Positions 1 through 8,626 of a DNA stretch of 64,000 bases are shown here, in pieces. Origin of the DNA: Acetobacteraceae bacterium (GTDB lineage: Bacteria > Pseudomonadota > Alphaproteobacteria > Acetobacterales > Acetobacteraceae); contig PLSD01000135.1 in the NCBI GenBank assembly GCA_003164135.1, positions 44,500 to 108,499 of the forward strand. The letters run 5' to 3'. The translations under genes were made by a program, and so were the position numbers. Numbering within the stretch: the stretch's first letter is position 1; each line of letters opens with the position of its first letter. The notes beneath the pieces were generated by a model, which saw nothing but the letters and a program-made list of their open reading frames with translations, had not been told where the DNA came from and did not search any database.

Positions 1-1245
1 GCATTGCAGGAAGGCGCATTGGTTTCCACCTCAGCCCATGGGTATCGCTACGCGCCGCTGATCCGGGAATTATGGGACGGCTCCGGCATAAAGCCCTCGG
101 ATATCCGCTCGAAGGCAGATTTTCAGGAGAAGGCGCCGTTTCTCGACAAGGACATGATCCGCGCCTACCGCGATGGTCGGGGCGATCCCAGCGGCGGCAT
201 GAGCGCGGCGGTGCCGGGTGAGACGGTTTACATCGGCACCACCTCGGGCACCACCGGCGACCCGACCCCCGTGCCTTGCGGCCGGCGCTCACCCAGTGAG
301 GAAAGTTTCGCCCGCGACCAATGGTATTTCGGCGCCCGGCCTGGTGATTACATGGCCTGGATCATGTTCACCTTCCGCACCGGGCACCGCCGCCGCATCA
401 TGGGGGAAATGGGCATCGCGGAACTGCTGTTCAGCATGTCTCCGGCGGAAATGCCGCGTCTGTGCGAAGCTTCCCGCATCTACCGGCCGACGTTCATGTC
501 GATCATGCCCAACCCGCTGATCCTGGCGCTGGAGCAGCATTTTGAGCGTAGCGGGGAGGACCCGGTTGACGTGTTCAAATCCTACAAAGGTGCGCTGTTC
601 GGCGGTGAGCCGCTGGGGGAGCGCTTGCGTAACCTGACGAAATCCTGGGGGCTGGAGCTGTTCGAGAACACGGCCCTGGGCGATGTGTGCGGCGCCTCGG
701 AATGCCGCATGCGCAACGGGTTTCATGCTTATGAGGACTTGGCTTTTATCGAATGCATCGACCCGGTGACCTTGGAACAGGTGCCCGATGGACAGATCGG
801 TGAGCTGGTGGTGACGACGCTGGTGGACCGTCTGACGCCGCTGGTGCGCTACCGTTCCGGCGATCTGGTGACCATCGACCGCAGCCCTTGCGGTTGCGGG
901 CGCACGCATGCGCGCTTCAAGCTGCTGGGGCGCGCGAGTGACCAGGTTCTCGTGAAAGGCCGCAGCATTTTGCCGCGCGAAGTGCTGGGCCATGTGGAAT
1001 GCCATAGCGAGACGCGCGCCGGGCTGTTTCAGATCATCCGCACAGACCGGGAAATGGATGAGCTGGCCTTGCGGATTGGCTACGACCTGACGCGCCTAAA
1101 GACCGATGTTGCGGAGTTGCACGCGCGTCTGCACGATCGGATTTCAACCGCCTTCGATGTGCCGTTGCGTGTGGAACTGGTGGATGAACAGGAGCTTCTG
1201 AAACTGGGACCGCCACATAAAATTCCACGGGTGACCAAGCAATGA
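1..1245 (+). CDS. PaaK-type acyl-CoA ligase (5' partial)
   Basis: ATP-dependent ligase of the phenylacetate-CoA ligase (PaaK-like) branch of the adenylate-forming superfamily; it should activate a carboxylic acid through an acyl-AMP. The reading frame is open from base 1, so the start lies outside the window and about 30 residues are missing compared with the 444-residue paralogue at 55745-57079. The adenylate-binding loop SGTTGDPTPVP lies near visible residue 81. A GGEPL motif and the A5-like region around ECIDP follow, and a Cys-rich CGCGRTHAR segment sits near residue 300, as in PaaK proteins. The last codons overlap the next gene by ATGA. The substrate is not evident; the neighbours suggest an alicyclic or branched acid. 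Confidence 0.85.
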   Translation, partial: ALQEGALVSTSAHGYRYAPLIRELWDGSGIKPSDIRSKADFQEKAPFLDKDMIRAYRDGRGDPSGGMSAAVPGETVYIGTTSGTTGDPTPVPCGRRSPSEESFARDQWYFGARPGDYMAWIMFTFRTGHRRRIMGEMGIAELLFSMSPAEMPRLCEASRIYRPTFMSIMPNPLILALEQHFERSGEDPVDVFKSYKGALFGGEPLGERLRNLTKSWGLELFENTALGDVCGASECRMRNGFHAYEDLAFIECIDPVTLEQVPDGQIGELVVTTLVDRLTPLVRYRSGDLVTIDRSPCGCGRTHARFKLLGRASDQVLVKGRSILPREVLGHVECHSETRAGLFQIIRTDREMDELALRIGYDLTRLKTDVAELHARLHDRISTAFDVPLRVELVDEQELLKLGPPHKIPRVTKQ

Positions 1246-1913
1246 ACACCACCACGCACCCCGATGCCGTCGGCCGCTATGTGGTGCACGGCCAGTCACA
1301 TTTTTTCGCCATCAAGCGCAGCGAGATCGAGCGTTGTGGCCTCGCCGCCGCACGGGTGATTGCCACCTTCGAGCTATTGCCTGGGCGTTTTGTGCTCACC
1401 ATTTCCCTGATGCCGGAAATCGCGCAGTTCGGCCCGTTCGAATCCGGTGTGCAACTGCTCGGCCTGCTCGGCACCAACGCCGATCTCAGCCCCTATGAGG
1501 CGACGCGGGTGGAGGCGCTGGTACGCTTGTTCGATGTCGCGGCGATCTGCGGCATCGACAAATCGGTGCTCGACGGGCTGGCGATGATCGGCAAGAACGC
1601 GGCGGAGATTTTTAAGGGCCGCATCGTCTGGGCGCGGCCTGATGCCTATGCGCTGGTTGCGGCAATGCCGGGCGTGATCGCACGGCGTTGTGTGGAGCTG
1701 GGGCCGGTGCTGGGGCTGGAATGCGCGGCCGGGGAGGGGATGCATATCGATGGCCGCGAATGGGACATCAGCGATGCCGGCGGTACCATCCGGCTATCCT
1801 CGCGCGCGTATCGCATCCAGCCGGTGACGGACCTTGATACTGGCGTGAAGGGCCATGTCGTGGGTCTGCCTTGTTCCTGCGGCAACCGCGATCCGTTGGT
1901 GGTGCTGGATTAG
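1242..1913 (+). CDS. 223-residue partner of PaaK-type ligase, unknown function
   Basis: I do not recognise a characterised family. The protein is paralogous to the 223-residue product at 55077-55748. In both places the gene follows a PaaK-type ligase and overlaps it by four bases (ATGA), so the two products probably act together. Shared features are a central hydrophobic stretch ending in an R-FD-A pattern, a FKGRIVWARPDAY-like motif near residue 125, and a WD/WR-containing VDGREW motif near 168. This copy ends with CSCGNRDPLVVLD, which resembles the Cys-rich CxCG-R segment of PaaK ligases; the other copy has lost those cysteines. It may be a ligase-derived domain acting as a second subunit (inference). 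It ends with a TAG stop, converging on the HIT gene two bases away. Confidence 0.75.
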   Translation: MNTTTHPDAVGRYVVHGQSHFFAIKRSEIERCGLAAARVIATFELLPGRFVLTISLMPEIAQFGPFESGVQLLGLLGTNADLSPYEATRVEALVRLFDVAAICGIDKSVLDGLAMIGKNAAEIFKGRIVWARPDAYALVAAMPGVIARRCVELGPVLGLECAAGEGMHIDGREWDISDAGGTIRLSSRAYRIQPVTDLDTGVKGHVVGLPCSCGNRDPLVVLD

Positions 1914-1915
1914 CT

Positions 1916-2362
1916 TCAGGTAAATTGCGCGGCAATCCGCGCGGCCAGTTTTTGCAGCTCCGCGGGTTCGGCCAGAGCGCCGGGCTCGTAGTAACGCAGG
2001 ATGCCAAGCGGCAGGTTCTTCCAGCGTGGCACCACATGCACATGCAGGTGGAATACCGACTGTCCGGTATCGCCGCCGTTGAACTGCGCGACGTGAATGC
2101 CATCCGGGTTGAGCGCGCCGCGTAGCGCCCGTGCCACGCGCGTCACCGTGGCCATCACCTCGCCGATGGCGCGCGGCTCGACCTCCAGGATATTGCGTGC
2201 GCGAGACCATTTGGAGACGACCAGCGCATGCCCGGTGGATTGCGGCGCGATGTCGAGAAAGGCGAGCGTGGTGTCATCCTCGAAAATCTTCGCGCAAGGC
2301 AGTTCGCCGCGAATGATGCGGGCAAAAATGTTGTTGTCCTCATAGGCACCGTCGAGGCTCAT
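1916..2362 (-). CDS. HIT-family nucleotide-binding hydrolase
   Basis: Protein of 148 residues in the histidine triad family (Hint/HinT-like branch), which hydrolyses nucleoside phosphoramidates or adenylates. The signature HLHVHVVP lies at residues 105-112, followed by WKNLPLG; the N-terminal NIFARIIRGELPCAKIFEDD segment is typical of Hint proteins. An upstream in-frame extension exists, but the start at 2362 fits the family length and overlaps the ligase stop by ATGA. It is the last gene of a four-gene minus operon. A Hint protein beside an adenylate-forming ligase could clear acyl-AMP or lysyl-AMP by-products, but that is inference. Confidence 0.85.
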   Translation of the reverse strand: MSLDGAYEDNNIFARIIRGELPCAKIFEDDTTLAFLDIAPQSTGHALVVSKWSRARNILEVEPRAIGEVMATVTRVARALRGALNPDGIHVAQFNGGDTGQSVFHLHVHVVPRWKNLPLGILRYYEPGALAEPAELQKLAARIAAQFT

Positions 2363-3909
2363 GGTGGGTCTCCTGTGTTCCAGTAGCGGTCGCGTAGCAG
2401 GCGTTTGTACAGTTTGCCGGTCTCGTGCCGGGGCAGTTCGGGCAGAAAATCCACCGAGCGCGGGCATTTGATATGCGATAGATGCGCCCGGCAATAGTCG
2501 ATGAGCTCTTGCGCGAAAGTATCGTTCGCATCGGCCCAGTCCATCGGCTGCACCACGGCTTTCACCTCCTCGCCCATTTCTGCGTTAGGTACGCCGATCA
2601 CGGCGGCATCGCGCACGCGTGGATGCGTGGCCAGCAGGTTTTCCGCCTCCTGCGGATAGATGTTAACCCCGCCTGAGATGATCATAAAACTCTTGCGGTC
2701 GGTGAGGAACAGATAGCCATCGCCATCGAGAAAGCCGATGTCGCCCATCGTCGTCCAGCCGGGATGCTGCTTGTGCCGTGCCTGCGCGGTTTTTACCTCG
2801 TCGTTGAGGTAGCGGAAATCCCAGCCGCCCTCGAAATACACGTCGCCCTGTTCGCCGGGGGGCAGTTCGTTGCCAGCGTCGTCGCAGATATGCAGCGTAC
2901 CCCAGTCCGCGCGGCCGACGGAGCCGGGCTTTTGCAGCCATTCCTCCGGCGTGATGAAGGTCGAGCCGTTGCCTTCCGAGCCGCCGTAATATTCGTAGAT
3001 GATCGGGCCGAGCCAATCGAGCATCTGCCGCTTCACCGCCATCGGGCAGGGTGCGGCGGCGTGGACCACATGCGTCAGCGAGGAAAGATCATAGGCCATG
3101 CGCTGTTCTTCGGGCAGGCGCAGCAACCGGATGAACATGGTTGGCACCATCTGCGTAAACGTCACGCGGTAGCGTCCGATGGCGGCGAGCGCTGCCAGTG
3201 GCTCGAATTTTTCCATCAGCACGATGGTGGCGCCCAGGCGTTGCGCGGCGGTGGTAACGGCCAGCGGTGCGGTGTGGTACAGCGGCGCGGGCGAGAGATA
3301 CACCGTGTGCTCCCCGATGCCGTAGCGCTCCCGCTGGCGCTCAGCCAGCATGTGCGCCGCCGTGGCGGGGCCGCCGGTTAAGGGAATGCGGATGCCCTTG
3401 GGCCGGCCCGTGGTACCGGAGGAATACACCAGATGAAAACCGGCCTGTTCATCGGCAATCGGCGTGGCGGGAAATGAAACAATCCGCGACTCCCAGTTAT
3501 CAAAATCCTCCAGCTTCTGGTCAGCCATCAGGACATGCACCAGGCCGGGGGCCAGTTCGCGCCGCTGCTGCAACAACGCGGCAGCGGATTTCACGCGGGC
3601 CGAGGTAAACAGCAATTTGGAGCCGCTATCGGCCAGAATATATCCCGCCTCCGTGGCGGTGAGCGCCGTGGAAAGCGGCGTGATATAAACGCCGGCCCGC
3701 TGCGCTGCCCAGTAGATTTCGTAATACGCAAGGCAGTTGGGCAACCATATGGCGATGGTATCGCCGTTATGAATGCCCAACGCCCGCAACAAATGCGCCC
3801 CCTGGTTGGCCCGTGCTTCCAGCGTGGCGTAGGAGAGCGCCTCTCCGGTTTCCGCCCGGATAACGGCCGGTTTGTCAGGCTTTTCGCGCGCGTGAAACCT
3901 GGGGTGCAT
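2359..3909 (-). CDS. FadD-like AMP-dependent acyl-CoA synthetase
   Basis: Acyl-CoA synthetase of 516 residues that activates a fatty or side-chain acid with ATP and CoA. The P-loop YSSGTTGRPKG is at residues 162-172. The acyl-adenylate motif YEYYGGSEG lies near 305, and GDIGFLDGDGYLFLTDRKS with the ISGGVNIYPQE hinge lies near 395-425. A C-terminal lysine in HETGKLYKRLLRD is the expected catalytic Lys. Length and motif order are normal. It follows the SDR gene with one base between and overlaps the HIT start. The IRIPL sequence after the P-loop resembles ligases from steroid and terpenoid clusters, but the substrate is undetermined. Confidence 0.9.
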   Translation of the reverse strand: MHPRFHAREKPDKPAVIRAETGEALSYATLEARANQGAHLLRALGIHNGDTIAIWLPNCLAYYEIYWAAQRAGVYITPLSTALTATEAGYILADSGSKLLFTSARVKSAAALLQQRRELAPGLVHVLMADQKLEDFDNWESRIVSFPATPIADEQAGFHLVYSSGTTGRPKGIRIPLTGGPATAAHMLAERQRERYGIGEHTVYLSPAPLYHTAPLAVTTAAQRLGATIVLMEKFEPLAALAAIGRYRVTFTQMVPTMFIRLLRLPEEQRMAYDLSSLTHVVHAAAPCPMAVKRQMLDWLGPIIYEYYGGSEGNGSTFITPEEWLQKPGSVGRADWGTLHICDDAGNELPPGEQGDVYFEGGWDFRYLNDEVKTAQARHKQHPGWTTMGDIGFLDGDGYLFLTDRKSFMIISGGVNIYPQEAENLLATHPRVRDAAVIGVPNAEMGEEVKAVVQPMDWADANDTFAQELIDYCRAHLSHIKCPRSVDFLPELPRHETGKLYKRLLRDRYWNTGDPP

Positions 3910-3910
3910 G

Positions 3911-4717
3911 TCAGTGCCGGGGTGGTGTCAGCGCGTCGGCCGAGGCGTCGCCCAGGTCGTTGCCGCCATCCACGTTGAAGATTGAGCCGGTGACGTAACC
4001 GGCGCCCGGGGTGGCGAGGAACACGGCCATGTCCGCTACATCCTGCTTGGTGCCGTAATCGCGCAACGCCAAACGGCCCTTCAGCGCCGCCGTGCTCTCC
4101 GGCGTGGGGGCGAGCCGCGCCATGCCCTCGGTATCGCCAATCGGGCCGGGGGAAATGGCGTTCACCCGCACACCCGCTGGGCCCCATTCCAGCGCCAGAC
4201 ATTTGGTCAGCATGTTGATCCCGGCTTTCGCGGCGCAGGCATGGGCCTGGAAAGGCATCGGGTGCACACCCTGGCCGGCTGAGATCGCGATCAGCGAGGC
4301 GCCTGGTTTGGTCAGATGTTCCCAGCTGGCACGAAACACGTTGAACGTGCCGATCAGGTCGATGTCGATGACGGTTTTGAAGCCGTTGGCGGAAAGCCCG
4401 ATGGCGGGGGCAAGAAAATTCCCGGCGGCGCCGGAAACCACGATATCCAGCGTGCCGAATTTTTGCGAGGCCTCGTTGAACCGCTGCTCAATGGCTGCAT
4501 AATCGCGTACATCCGCCGCCAACCCCAACGCCTGCGCACCCTTGGCTTGCAACACCGCCACCGCGGCATCCAGTTTCTCCTGGTTGCGCGCGAGCAGCAC
4601 GAGGTTGGCGCCAAGTTCGGCAAAGCGTTCGGCAATGCCGAGATTAATGCCGCTGGAGCCGCCGGCGATGAAGGCGGTCTTGCCGGCCAGCAAGCCCGGG
4701 AGAAACACATTGGTCAT
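3911..4717 (-). CDS. SDR, 2,4-dienoyl-CoA reductase (DECR) type
   Basis: Short-chain dehydrogenase of 268 residues. The nucleotide motif GGSSGINLG is at 19-27. The usual YxxxK pair is absent: the region reads FQAHACAAKAG, with His159 and Lys164. This, together with the later GPIGDTEGMARL stretch, matches the peroxisomal/mitochondrial 2,4-dienoyl-CoA reductase branch, where the tyrosine is not conserved in the same place. It probably reduces dienoyl-CoA intermediates with NADPH during beta-oxidation of unsaturated chains. It lies between the crotonase and ligase genes in a tight minus operon. Confidence 0.8.
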   Translation of the reverse strand: MTNVFLPGLLAGKTAFIAGGSSGINLGIAERFAELGANLVLLARNQEKLDAAVAVLQAKGAQALGLAADVRDYAAIEQRFNEASQKFGTLDIVVSGAAGNFLAPAIGLSANGFKTVIDIDLIGTFNVFRASWEHLTKPGASLIAISAGQGVHPMPFQAHACAAKAGINMLTKCLALEWGPAGVRVNAISPGPIGDTEGMARLAPTPESTAALKGRLALRDYGTKQDVADMAVFLATPGAGYVTGSIFNVDGGNDLGDASADALTPPRH

Positions 4718-4718
4718 T

Positions 4719-5507
4719 CTATTTGCCTGTAAAAACAGGTTTGCGGCGCTCGCGGAAGGCTTTCACCCCCTCCACGAAATCATCCGTGCGGGTGGCCAGG
4801 CGCTGTTGCGCGCGCTCTTCCTTCAACTGCTCGCTGAACGGCATTTCATACGCCGCCCAGGTGGCGCGGCGGATCCCGCGCAGCGAGAACGCGGGGCCAG
4901 CCGCCAATTCCGCCGCCAGCGCCGCCGCTGTGGCGTCCACGGCCTCGTCCTCCACCAGCCGGGTGATCAGCCCGGTTTCATAGGCTTTTTCCGCCGGGTA
5001 TTTCTGCCCCAGCAGCATCATTTCCATCGCCCGCACGCGGCCGATGGCGCGGGTGAGAATATAGGCCGAGCCGCCATCCGGTACGAGCCCGACATGGCGG
5101 AATGCTTGCAGGAAATACGCGGATTTTCCTGCAATAATCAGATCGCCCATCAGTGCGATGGAGCAGCCGATGCCTGCCGCCGCACCCTTCACGGCGGTGA
5201 TGACGGGGATGGGGTAGTCGCGCAGCAACTCCATCATCGGGTTGAACGTGCTCTCCAGCCCGGTGCCGATATCGCGCTCGGGGTCGTCCAGCTCGAAGGT
5301 GAGCGTGTTGAGGTTGGCGCCCGCAGAAAATGCCCGCCCATGCGCGCCGATCACCAGCACCCGCGCCTCGGTCGCGGCGCGGCGGATCGCCTCAAGCAAC
5401 TCGGTTCCCAGTGTCGGGGTCATCGCGTTCAGGCTCGCCGGCTGGTTCAGCCGCACGGTCGCGATCCCGTTTTCGAGCGTGTAGTCCACAGTTTCGTAAT
5501 TTGTCAT
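4719..5507 (-). CDS. Enoyl-CoA hydratase/isomerase (crotonase family)
   Basis: Crotonase-fold protein of about 262 residues, first gene of its minus operon. The start at 5507 is preferred over upstream in-frame ATGs because GGGGA lies five bases before it. The oxyanion-hole segment AHGRAFSAGANL is present. The first hydratase glutamate is replaced (AAGIGCSIALMGD has Ser), while the second region GLVPDGGSAYIL carries Asp, as in PaaG-type enoyl-CoA isomerases. So isomerisation or atypical hydration is more likely than classical hydration. It is divergent from another crotonase at 5610; the shared promoter holds an AT-rich element. Confidence 0.85.
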   Translation of the reverse strand: MTNYETVDYTLENGIATVRLNQPASLNAMTPTLGTELLEAIRRAATEARVLVIGAHGRAFSAGANLNTLTFELDDPERDIGTGLESTFNPMMELLRDYPIPVITAVKGAAAGIGCSIALMGDLIIAGKSAYFLQAFRHVGLVPDGGSAYILTRAIGRVRAMEMMLLGQKYPAEKAYETGLITRLVEDEAVDATAAALAAELAAGPAFSLRGIRRATWAAYEMPFSEQLKEERAQQRLATRTDDFVEGVKAFRERRKPVFTGK

Positions 5508-5552
5508 TGATGTCCCCATCCCTGGCCTTGACGCAACGGCGAAAGGCCGCAA

Positions 5553-5575
5553 ACCTAGTTATATAAGTCAGTCTA
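5553..5575. promoter_or_regulatory. Operator-like AT-rich element (copy A)
   Basis: In the 102-bp gap between divergent crotonase genes, ACCTAGTTATATAAG stands out from GC-rich surroundings. The core TAGTTATATA at 5556-5565 matches an element near TAGTTANCTA that recurs in seven other promoter regions of this window. Placement suits control of both directions. Found by eye; no motif scan was possible. Confidence 0.5.
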
Positions 5576-5609
5576 GCCGGTGGGCGAGGCCGGTCAAGCG
5601 GGGGATAAA

Positions 5610-6395
5610 ATGCCGGACGAGATTTTGCTTGAGAAGCGCGGCGACGGGGTTGCCATTGTCACCATGAACCGGCCGTTGGCGATGAACGCGCTCTCCGCCA
5701 GCCTGCGCGATGCCTTGTCCCTGGCGATGATCGAAATCCGCGATGACCCCGCCGTGCGCGCCGTGGTGCTGACCGGCGCTGGGGAGCGCGCCTTCACCGC
5801 CGGGTTGGATTTGAAGGAGCTGGGCGCGGATACCTCCAATCTCGGCGCGGCGACGGATCAGAATCCGGTTTCCAACCCGGTGCGGGCGATCGAAGCCTGC
5901 GGCAAGCCCGTGGTCGGCGCCATCAACGGCGTGGCAATCACCGGCGGGTTCGAGGTGGCGCTGGCCTGCACAATCCTGATTGCCTCCACCAACGCCCGCT
6001 TTGCCGATACGCATGCGCTGGTGGGGGTGATGCCGGGCTGGGGGCTCTCGCAAAAACTCTCGCGCATCATCGGCCTCAGCCGCGCCAAGGAAATGTCCTT
6101 CACCGCCCGCTTTATCGACGCGCGGACGGCGTATGAATGGGGGCTGGTGAACCGCGTGGTGGAGGCCGGCGAACTGCTCCAGGAAGCGTGTGCCCTGGCC
6201 GCCCGTATCGCCAGTCTCGATGTGGAATTTCTCCGCGATTACGGCCGGTTGATCGATGAAGGCTACGACATGCCCTTCCAGACGGCGCTGGCGCATGAGG
6301 TGAAATTTTCCACCGCGCGCAACAGCAAGGTGACCGCTAAATCCATTGAGGCGCGCCGGACCGGCGTGCTGGAGCGTGGACGTACGCAATTGTGA
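5610..6395 (+). CDS. Enoyl-CoA hydratase (crotonase family)
   Basis: Crotonase-family protein of 261 residues. The start at 5610 is chosen because GCGGGGGAT immediately precedes it; an in-frame ATG lies 30 bases upstream. The oxyanion-hole segment AGERAFTAGLDLKEL is present, and AITGGFEVALACTI retains the first catalytic Glu. The second catalytic position is in GVMPGWGLSQKLSRIIG, where Gly replaces the usual Glu. It opens a seven-gene plus operon of hydratases, acyl-CoA dehydrogenases and an SDR, so it probably serves one turn of a beta-oxidation-like cycle. The substrate is unknown. Confidence 0.87.
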   Translation: MPDEILLEKRGDGVAIVTMNRPLAMNALSASLRDALSLAMIEIRDDPAVRAVVLTGAGERAFTAGLDLKELGADTSNLGAATDQNPVSNPVRAIEACGKPVVGAINGVAITGGFEVALACTILIASTNARFADTHALVGVMPGWGLSQKLSRIIGLSRAKEMSFTARFIDARTAYEWGLVNRVVEAGELLQEACALAARIASLDVEFLRDYGRLIDEGYDMPFQTALAHEVKFSTARNSKVTAKSIEARRTGVLERGRTQL

Positions 6396-6404
6396 GCCCG
6401 TTCC

Positions 6405-7235
6405 ATGCCGCTTGATTATCATCGGCTCAAAAGCCTTCCTCCCGCGCGGGCGGAGCAGGCGTGGACGGCGCAGCAGACGATTTTATACGCGCTGGGCGTC
6501 GGCGCGATGGAATTGCCTTTTGTTTACGAGAAAGACCTGCGCGCCTTGCCAACCATGTGCGCGATACTGGCAGCACCCCCGTTGTTTACCAAGGACAACG
6601 GTTTTGGCCTGGATTTGCGGCGGATCCTGCATATCGAACAATCGCTGGAAATTCATGCGCCCATTCCGGTGGCGGGAAATTTCACTGGCGAGAGCCGGTT
6701 CGACCGCATTGTCGACAAGGGCGAGAACGCGATCATCCACACCTCGCGGCGAATATTCGATGAGGAAGGAACGCATTTCGCCACCGCCGGCGTGGCGATC
6801 ATGGCGCGCGGCGGCGGCGGTTTTGGCGGCGGCGATCCGGCCCCGCCGGTACGGCCTTTCCCGCTGGATGCGCCGCCCGACCTGACGGTTCGCTTGCCCA
6901 CGGCGGCGAACCAGGCGATGCTCTACCGGCTTTCGGGCGACCGCAATCCCCTGCATATCGACCCCGCGATGGCCCGCGTGGGCGGCTTCGAGCGGCCGAT
7001 CCTGCACGGCATGTGCAGCTACGGCATCGCCGGGCGCGCGTTGATTGCCGCACTGTGCGGCAACGACCCGGCGGGGCTGAAATCCATGCAGTGCCGCTTT
7101 TCCGCGCCGGTGTTTCCGGGCGAGACCATCCGCACCGAAATCTGGCGTGCCGGGGGCGGTTCAGTGCGCTTCCGCGCGGTGGTCGAGGGCAGGGAGGTCG
7201 CCGTGCTGACCCAGGGATTCGCGCAGCTCCACTGA
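6405..7235 (+). CDS. MaoC-family enoyl-CoA hydratase 2 (double hot-dog)
   Basis: Protein of 276 residues resembling the hydratase-2 part of peroxisomal multifunctional enzyme type 2 and bacterial (R)-specific enoyl-CoA hydratases. The N-terminal half is a degenerate hot-dog fold. The C-terminal half (from about residue 155) has the hydratase-2 signature YRLSGDRNPLHIDPAMA with GGFERPILHGM, holding the Asp-His catalytic pair. A glycine-rich linker near residues 132-142 separates the halves. It should hydrate trans-2-enoyl-CoA to the (R)-3-hydroxyacyl-CoA. It starts nine bases after the crotonase stop and is co-transcribed with it. Confidence is high for family, low for substrate. Confidence 0.88.
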   Translation: MPLDYHRLKSLPPARAEQAWTAQQTILYALGVGAMELPFVYEKDLRALPTMCAILAAPPLFTKDNGFGLDLRRILHIEQSLEIHAPIPVAGNFTGESRFDRIVDKGENAIIHTSRRIFDEEGTHFATAGVAIMARGGGGFGGGDPAPPVRPFPLDAPPDLTVRLPTAANQAMLYRLSGDRNPLHIDPAMARVGGFERPILHGMCSYGIAGRALIAALCGNDPAGLKSMQCRFSAPVFPGETIRTEIWRAGGGSVRFRAVVEGREVAVLTQGFAQLH

Positions 7236-7274
7236 GCGGCCGGAGCGGCTTGCATTTTTCGCGGAACATGGGTT

Positions 7275-7283
7275 ACTTGGTTA
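7275..7283. promoter_or_regulatory. Weak AT-rich element upstream of fused dehydratase (copy J)
   Basis: In the 107-bp gap before the fused dehydratase gene, ACTTGGTTA resembles the ACYTAGTTA form of the recurring element. The match is poor (TTGGTTAGCG for the ten-base core) and could be chance. The gap is the only sizeable one inside this operon, so an internal promoter is possible. Confidence 0.25.
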
Positions 7284-7342
7284 GCGATCATTTACGTTCC
7301 GTGGCCAAAGCTGTTTTGGGCCGGCCCGGGCGGGAGGGAAAC

Positions 7343-8626
7343 ATGACGAAAACGGACATTCTCAAGAGCGAGGAATGGCAGAAGGCGGTCGATTACGCGA
7401 TCACCGACCATGACATCGAGCGCCAGAGGAAGCTGCTGGGTTTCGACCAGGCGGCGAAAACCCGTGAGTACATCCAGACCGCGACCACCGACACCATCCG
7501 CAACTTCGCGCATGGCGTGGGCGACGATAACCCGCTGTATTGCGACCCCGATTACGCGCGCGGCACCCGCTGGGGCAGTGTCATCGCGCCGGGCATGATG
7601 GCGGCGCAGATCAATGCGCCGCTGCTGGGTGATGCCGTGCCTGACGAGATCAAGGCGCTGCGCAAGAGCCTGTTTAAGGGCGTGCATGTGTTCGTCTCGG
7701 GCTCTTCCTGGGATTTCTACCGCCCGGTCTACCCTGGGGACACGCTCTACAGCTTCAACGGCGAGGAAACCTGCGAGGTCAAGTCCTCGGAATTCTCCGG
7801 CCGTTCCGTGATTACCGTGCGCCGCGACGTGAAAGTGAACCAGCGCGCCGAAGTGGTTTCGGTGTACCGGATTCTGCGGGTGATGACCGAGCGCAAGACG
7901 GCGGTCAAAAAAGGCAAGTACATCGCCATCAAGCCGCAGACCTATACGGATGAGGACATCGCCGCCATCGACGCGATTTACGCGGACGAGCAGGTGCGCG
8001 GCGCGCCGCCCCGTTATTTTGACGAGGTGCAGCCGGGCGACTCTTTGGGCAAAATGGCGAAAGGCCCGCTGACGGTGACCGACGTGATCTGCTTCCACGC
8101 CGGCGGCTATGGGTTTGTGCCCTACGCCCCGACCGTCGGCCGTTTGGCGCATATCAACCGCAAGCGCATTCCTGCGTTCTACGTGAAGAACGAATACGGC
8201 GTGCCGGATGTGGCGCAGCGGCTGCACTGGGACCCGCTGTGGGCGCAGGCGATCGGCAACCCGATGGCCTATGACTACGGCGTGATGCGCGAGAACTATC
8301 TCTTCCATTACCTCAGCGACTGGGCTGGGGATGATGGCATCGTCACGCGCGTGCACGACGAGATTCGCAAGTTCAACTACATGGGCGACACCCAGATCAT
8401 CACGGGTGAAGTGACCGGCAAACGCGAGGAGGCCGGGCAGAATCTGGTCGATGTCGCGGTGCGCTTCACCAACCAGCGCGGCGAGGAAACGGTGACTGCG
8501 ACGGCGACCATCGCGTTGCCGAAACAGACCGGCATGGCGATGTATCCCGAGGTACCAAGGGAGCTGGCGAAGAAAGCGGCGCAGATGATGGCCCGGCATT
8601 GGGAATTGAGCAGAAAGCGCAAATGA
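7343..8626 (+). CDS. Fused FAS1-like/MaoC-like acyl dehydratase
   Basis: Protein of 427 residues with two hot-dog domains: an N-terminal FAS1-like dehydratase domain (about 1-190) and a C-terminal MaoC-like domain (about 215-400). The start at 7343 is set by GGGAGGGAA just upstream; a longer in-frame extension is rejected. The N-terminal part contains FAHGVGDDNPLYCDPDYA and GVIAPGMM-like features. The C-terminal part lacks a clear D-x4-H signature but keeps PGDSLGKMAKGPLTVTD, typical of these dehydratases. The same two modules occur as separate genes at 60694-61691. Its stop overlaps the next crotonase start (ATGA). It probably hydrates a large enoyl-CoA. Confidence 0.82.
   Translation: MTKTDILKSEEWQKAVDYAITDHDIERQRKLLGFDQAAKTREYIQTATTDTIRNFAHGVGDDNPLYCDPDYARGTRWGSVIAPGMMAAQINAPLLGDAVPDEIKALRKSLFKGVHVFVSGSSWDFYRPVYPGDTLYSFNGEETCEVKSSEFSGRSVITVRRDVKVNQRAEVVSVYRILRVMTERKTAVKKGKYIAIKPQTYTDEDIAAIDAIYADEQVRGAPPRYFDEVQPGDSLGKMAKGPLTVTDVICFHAGGYGFVPYAPTVGRLAHINRKRIPAFYVKNEYGVPDVAQRLHWDPLWAQAIGNPMAYDYGVMRENYLFHYLSDWAGDDGIVTRVHDEIRKFNYMGDTQIITGEVTGKREEAGQNLVDVAVRFTNQRGEETVTATATIALPKQTGMAMYPEVPRELAKKAAQMMARHWELSRKRK

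Noticed and set aside
7013..7342. An extra N-terminal region of the fused dehydratase
   Set aside because: The upstream extension lies inside the preceding MaoC gene in another frame, and a good ribosome site precedes the start at 7343.
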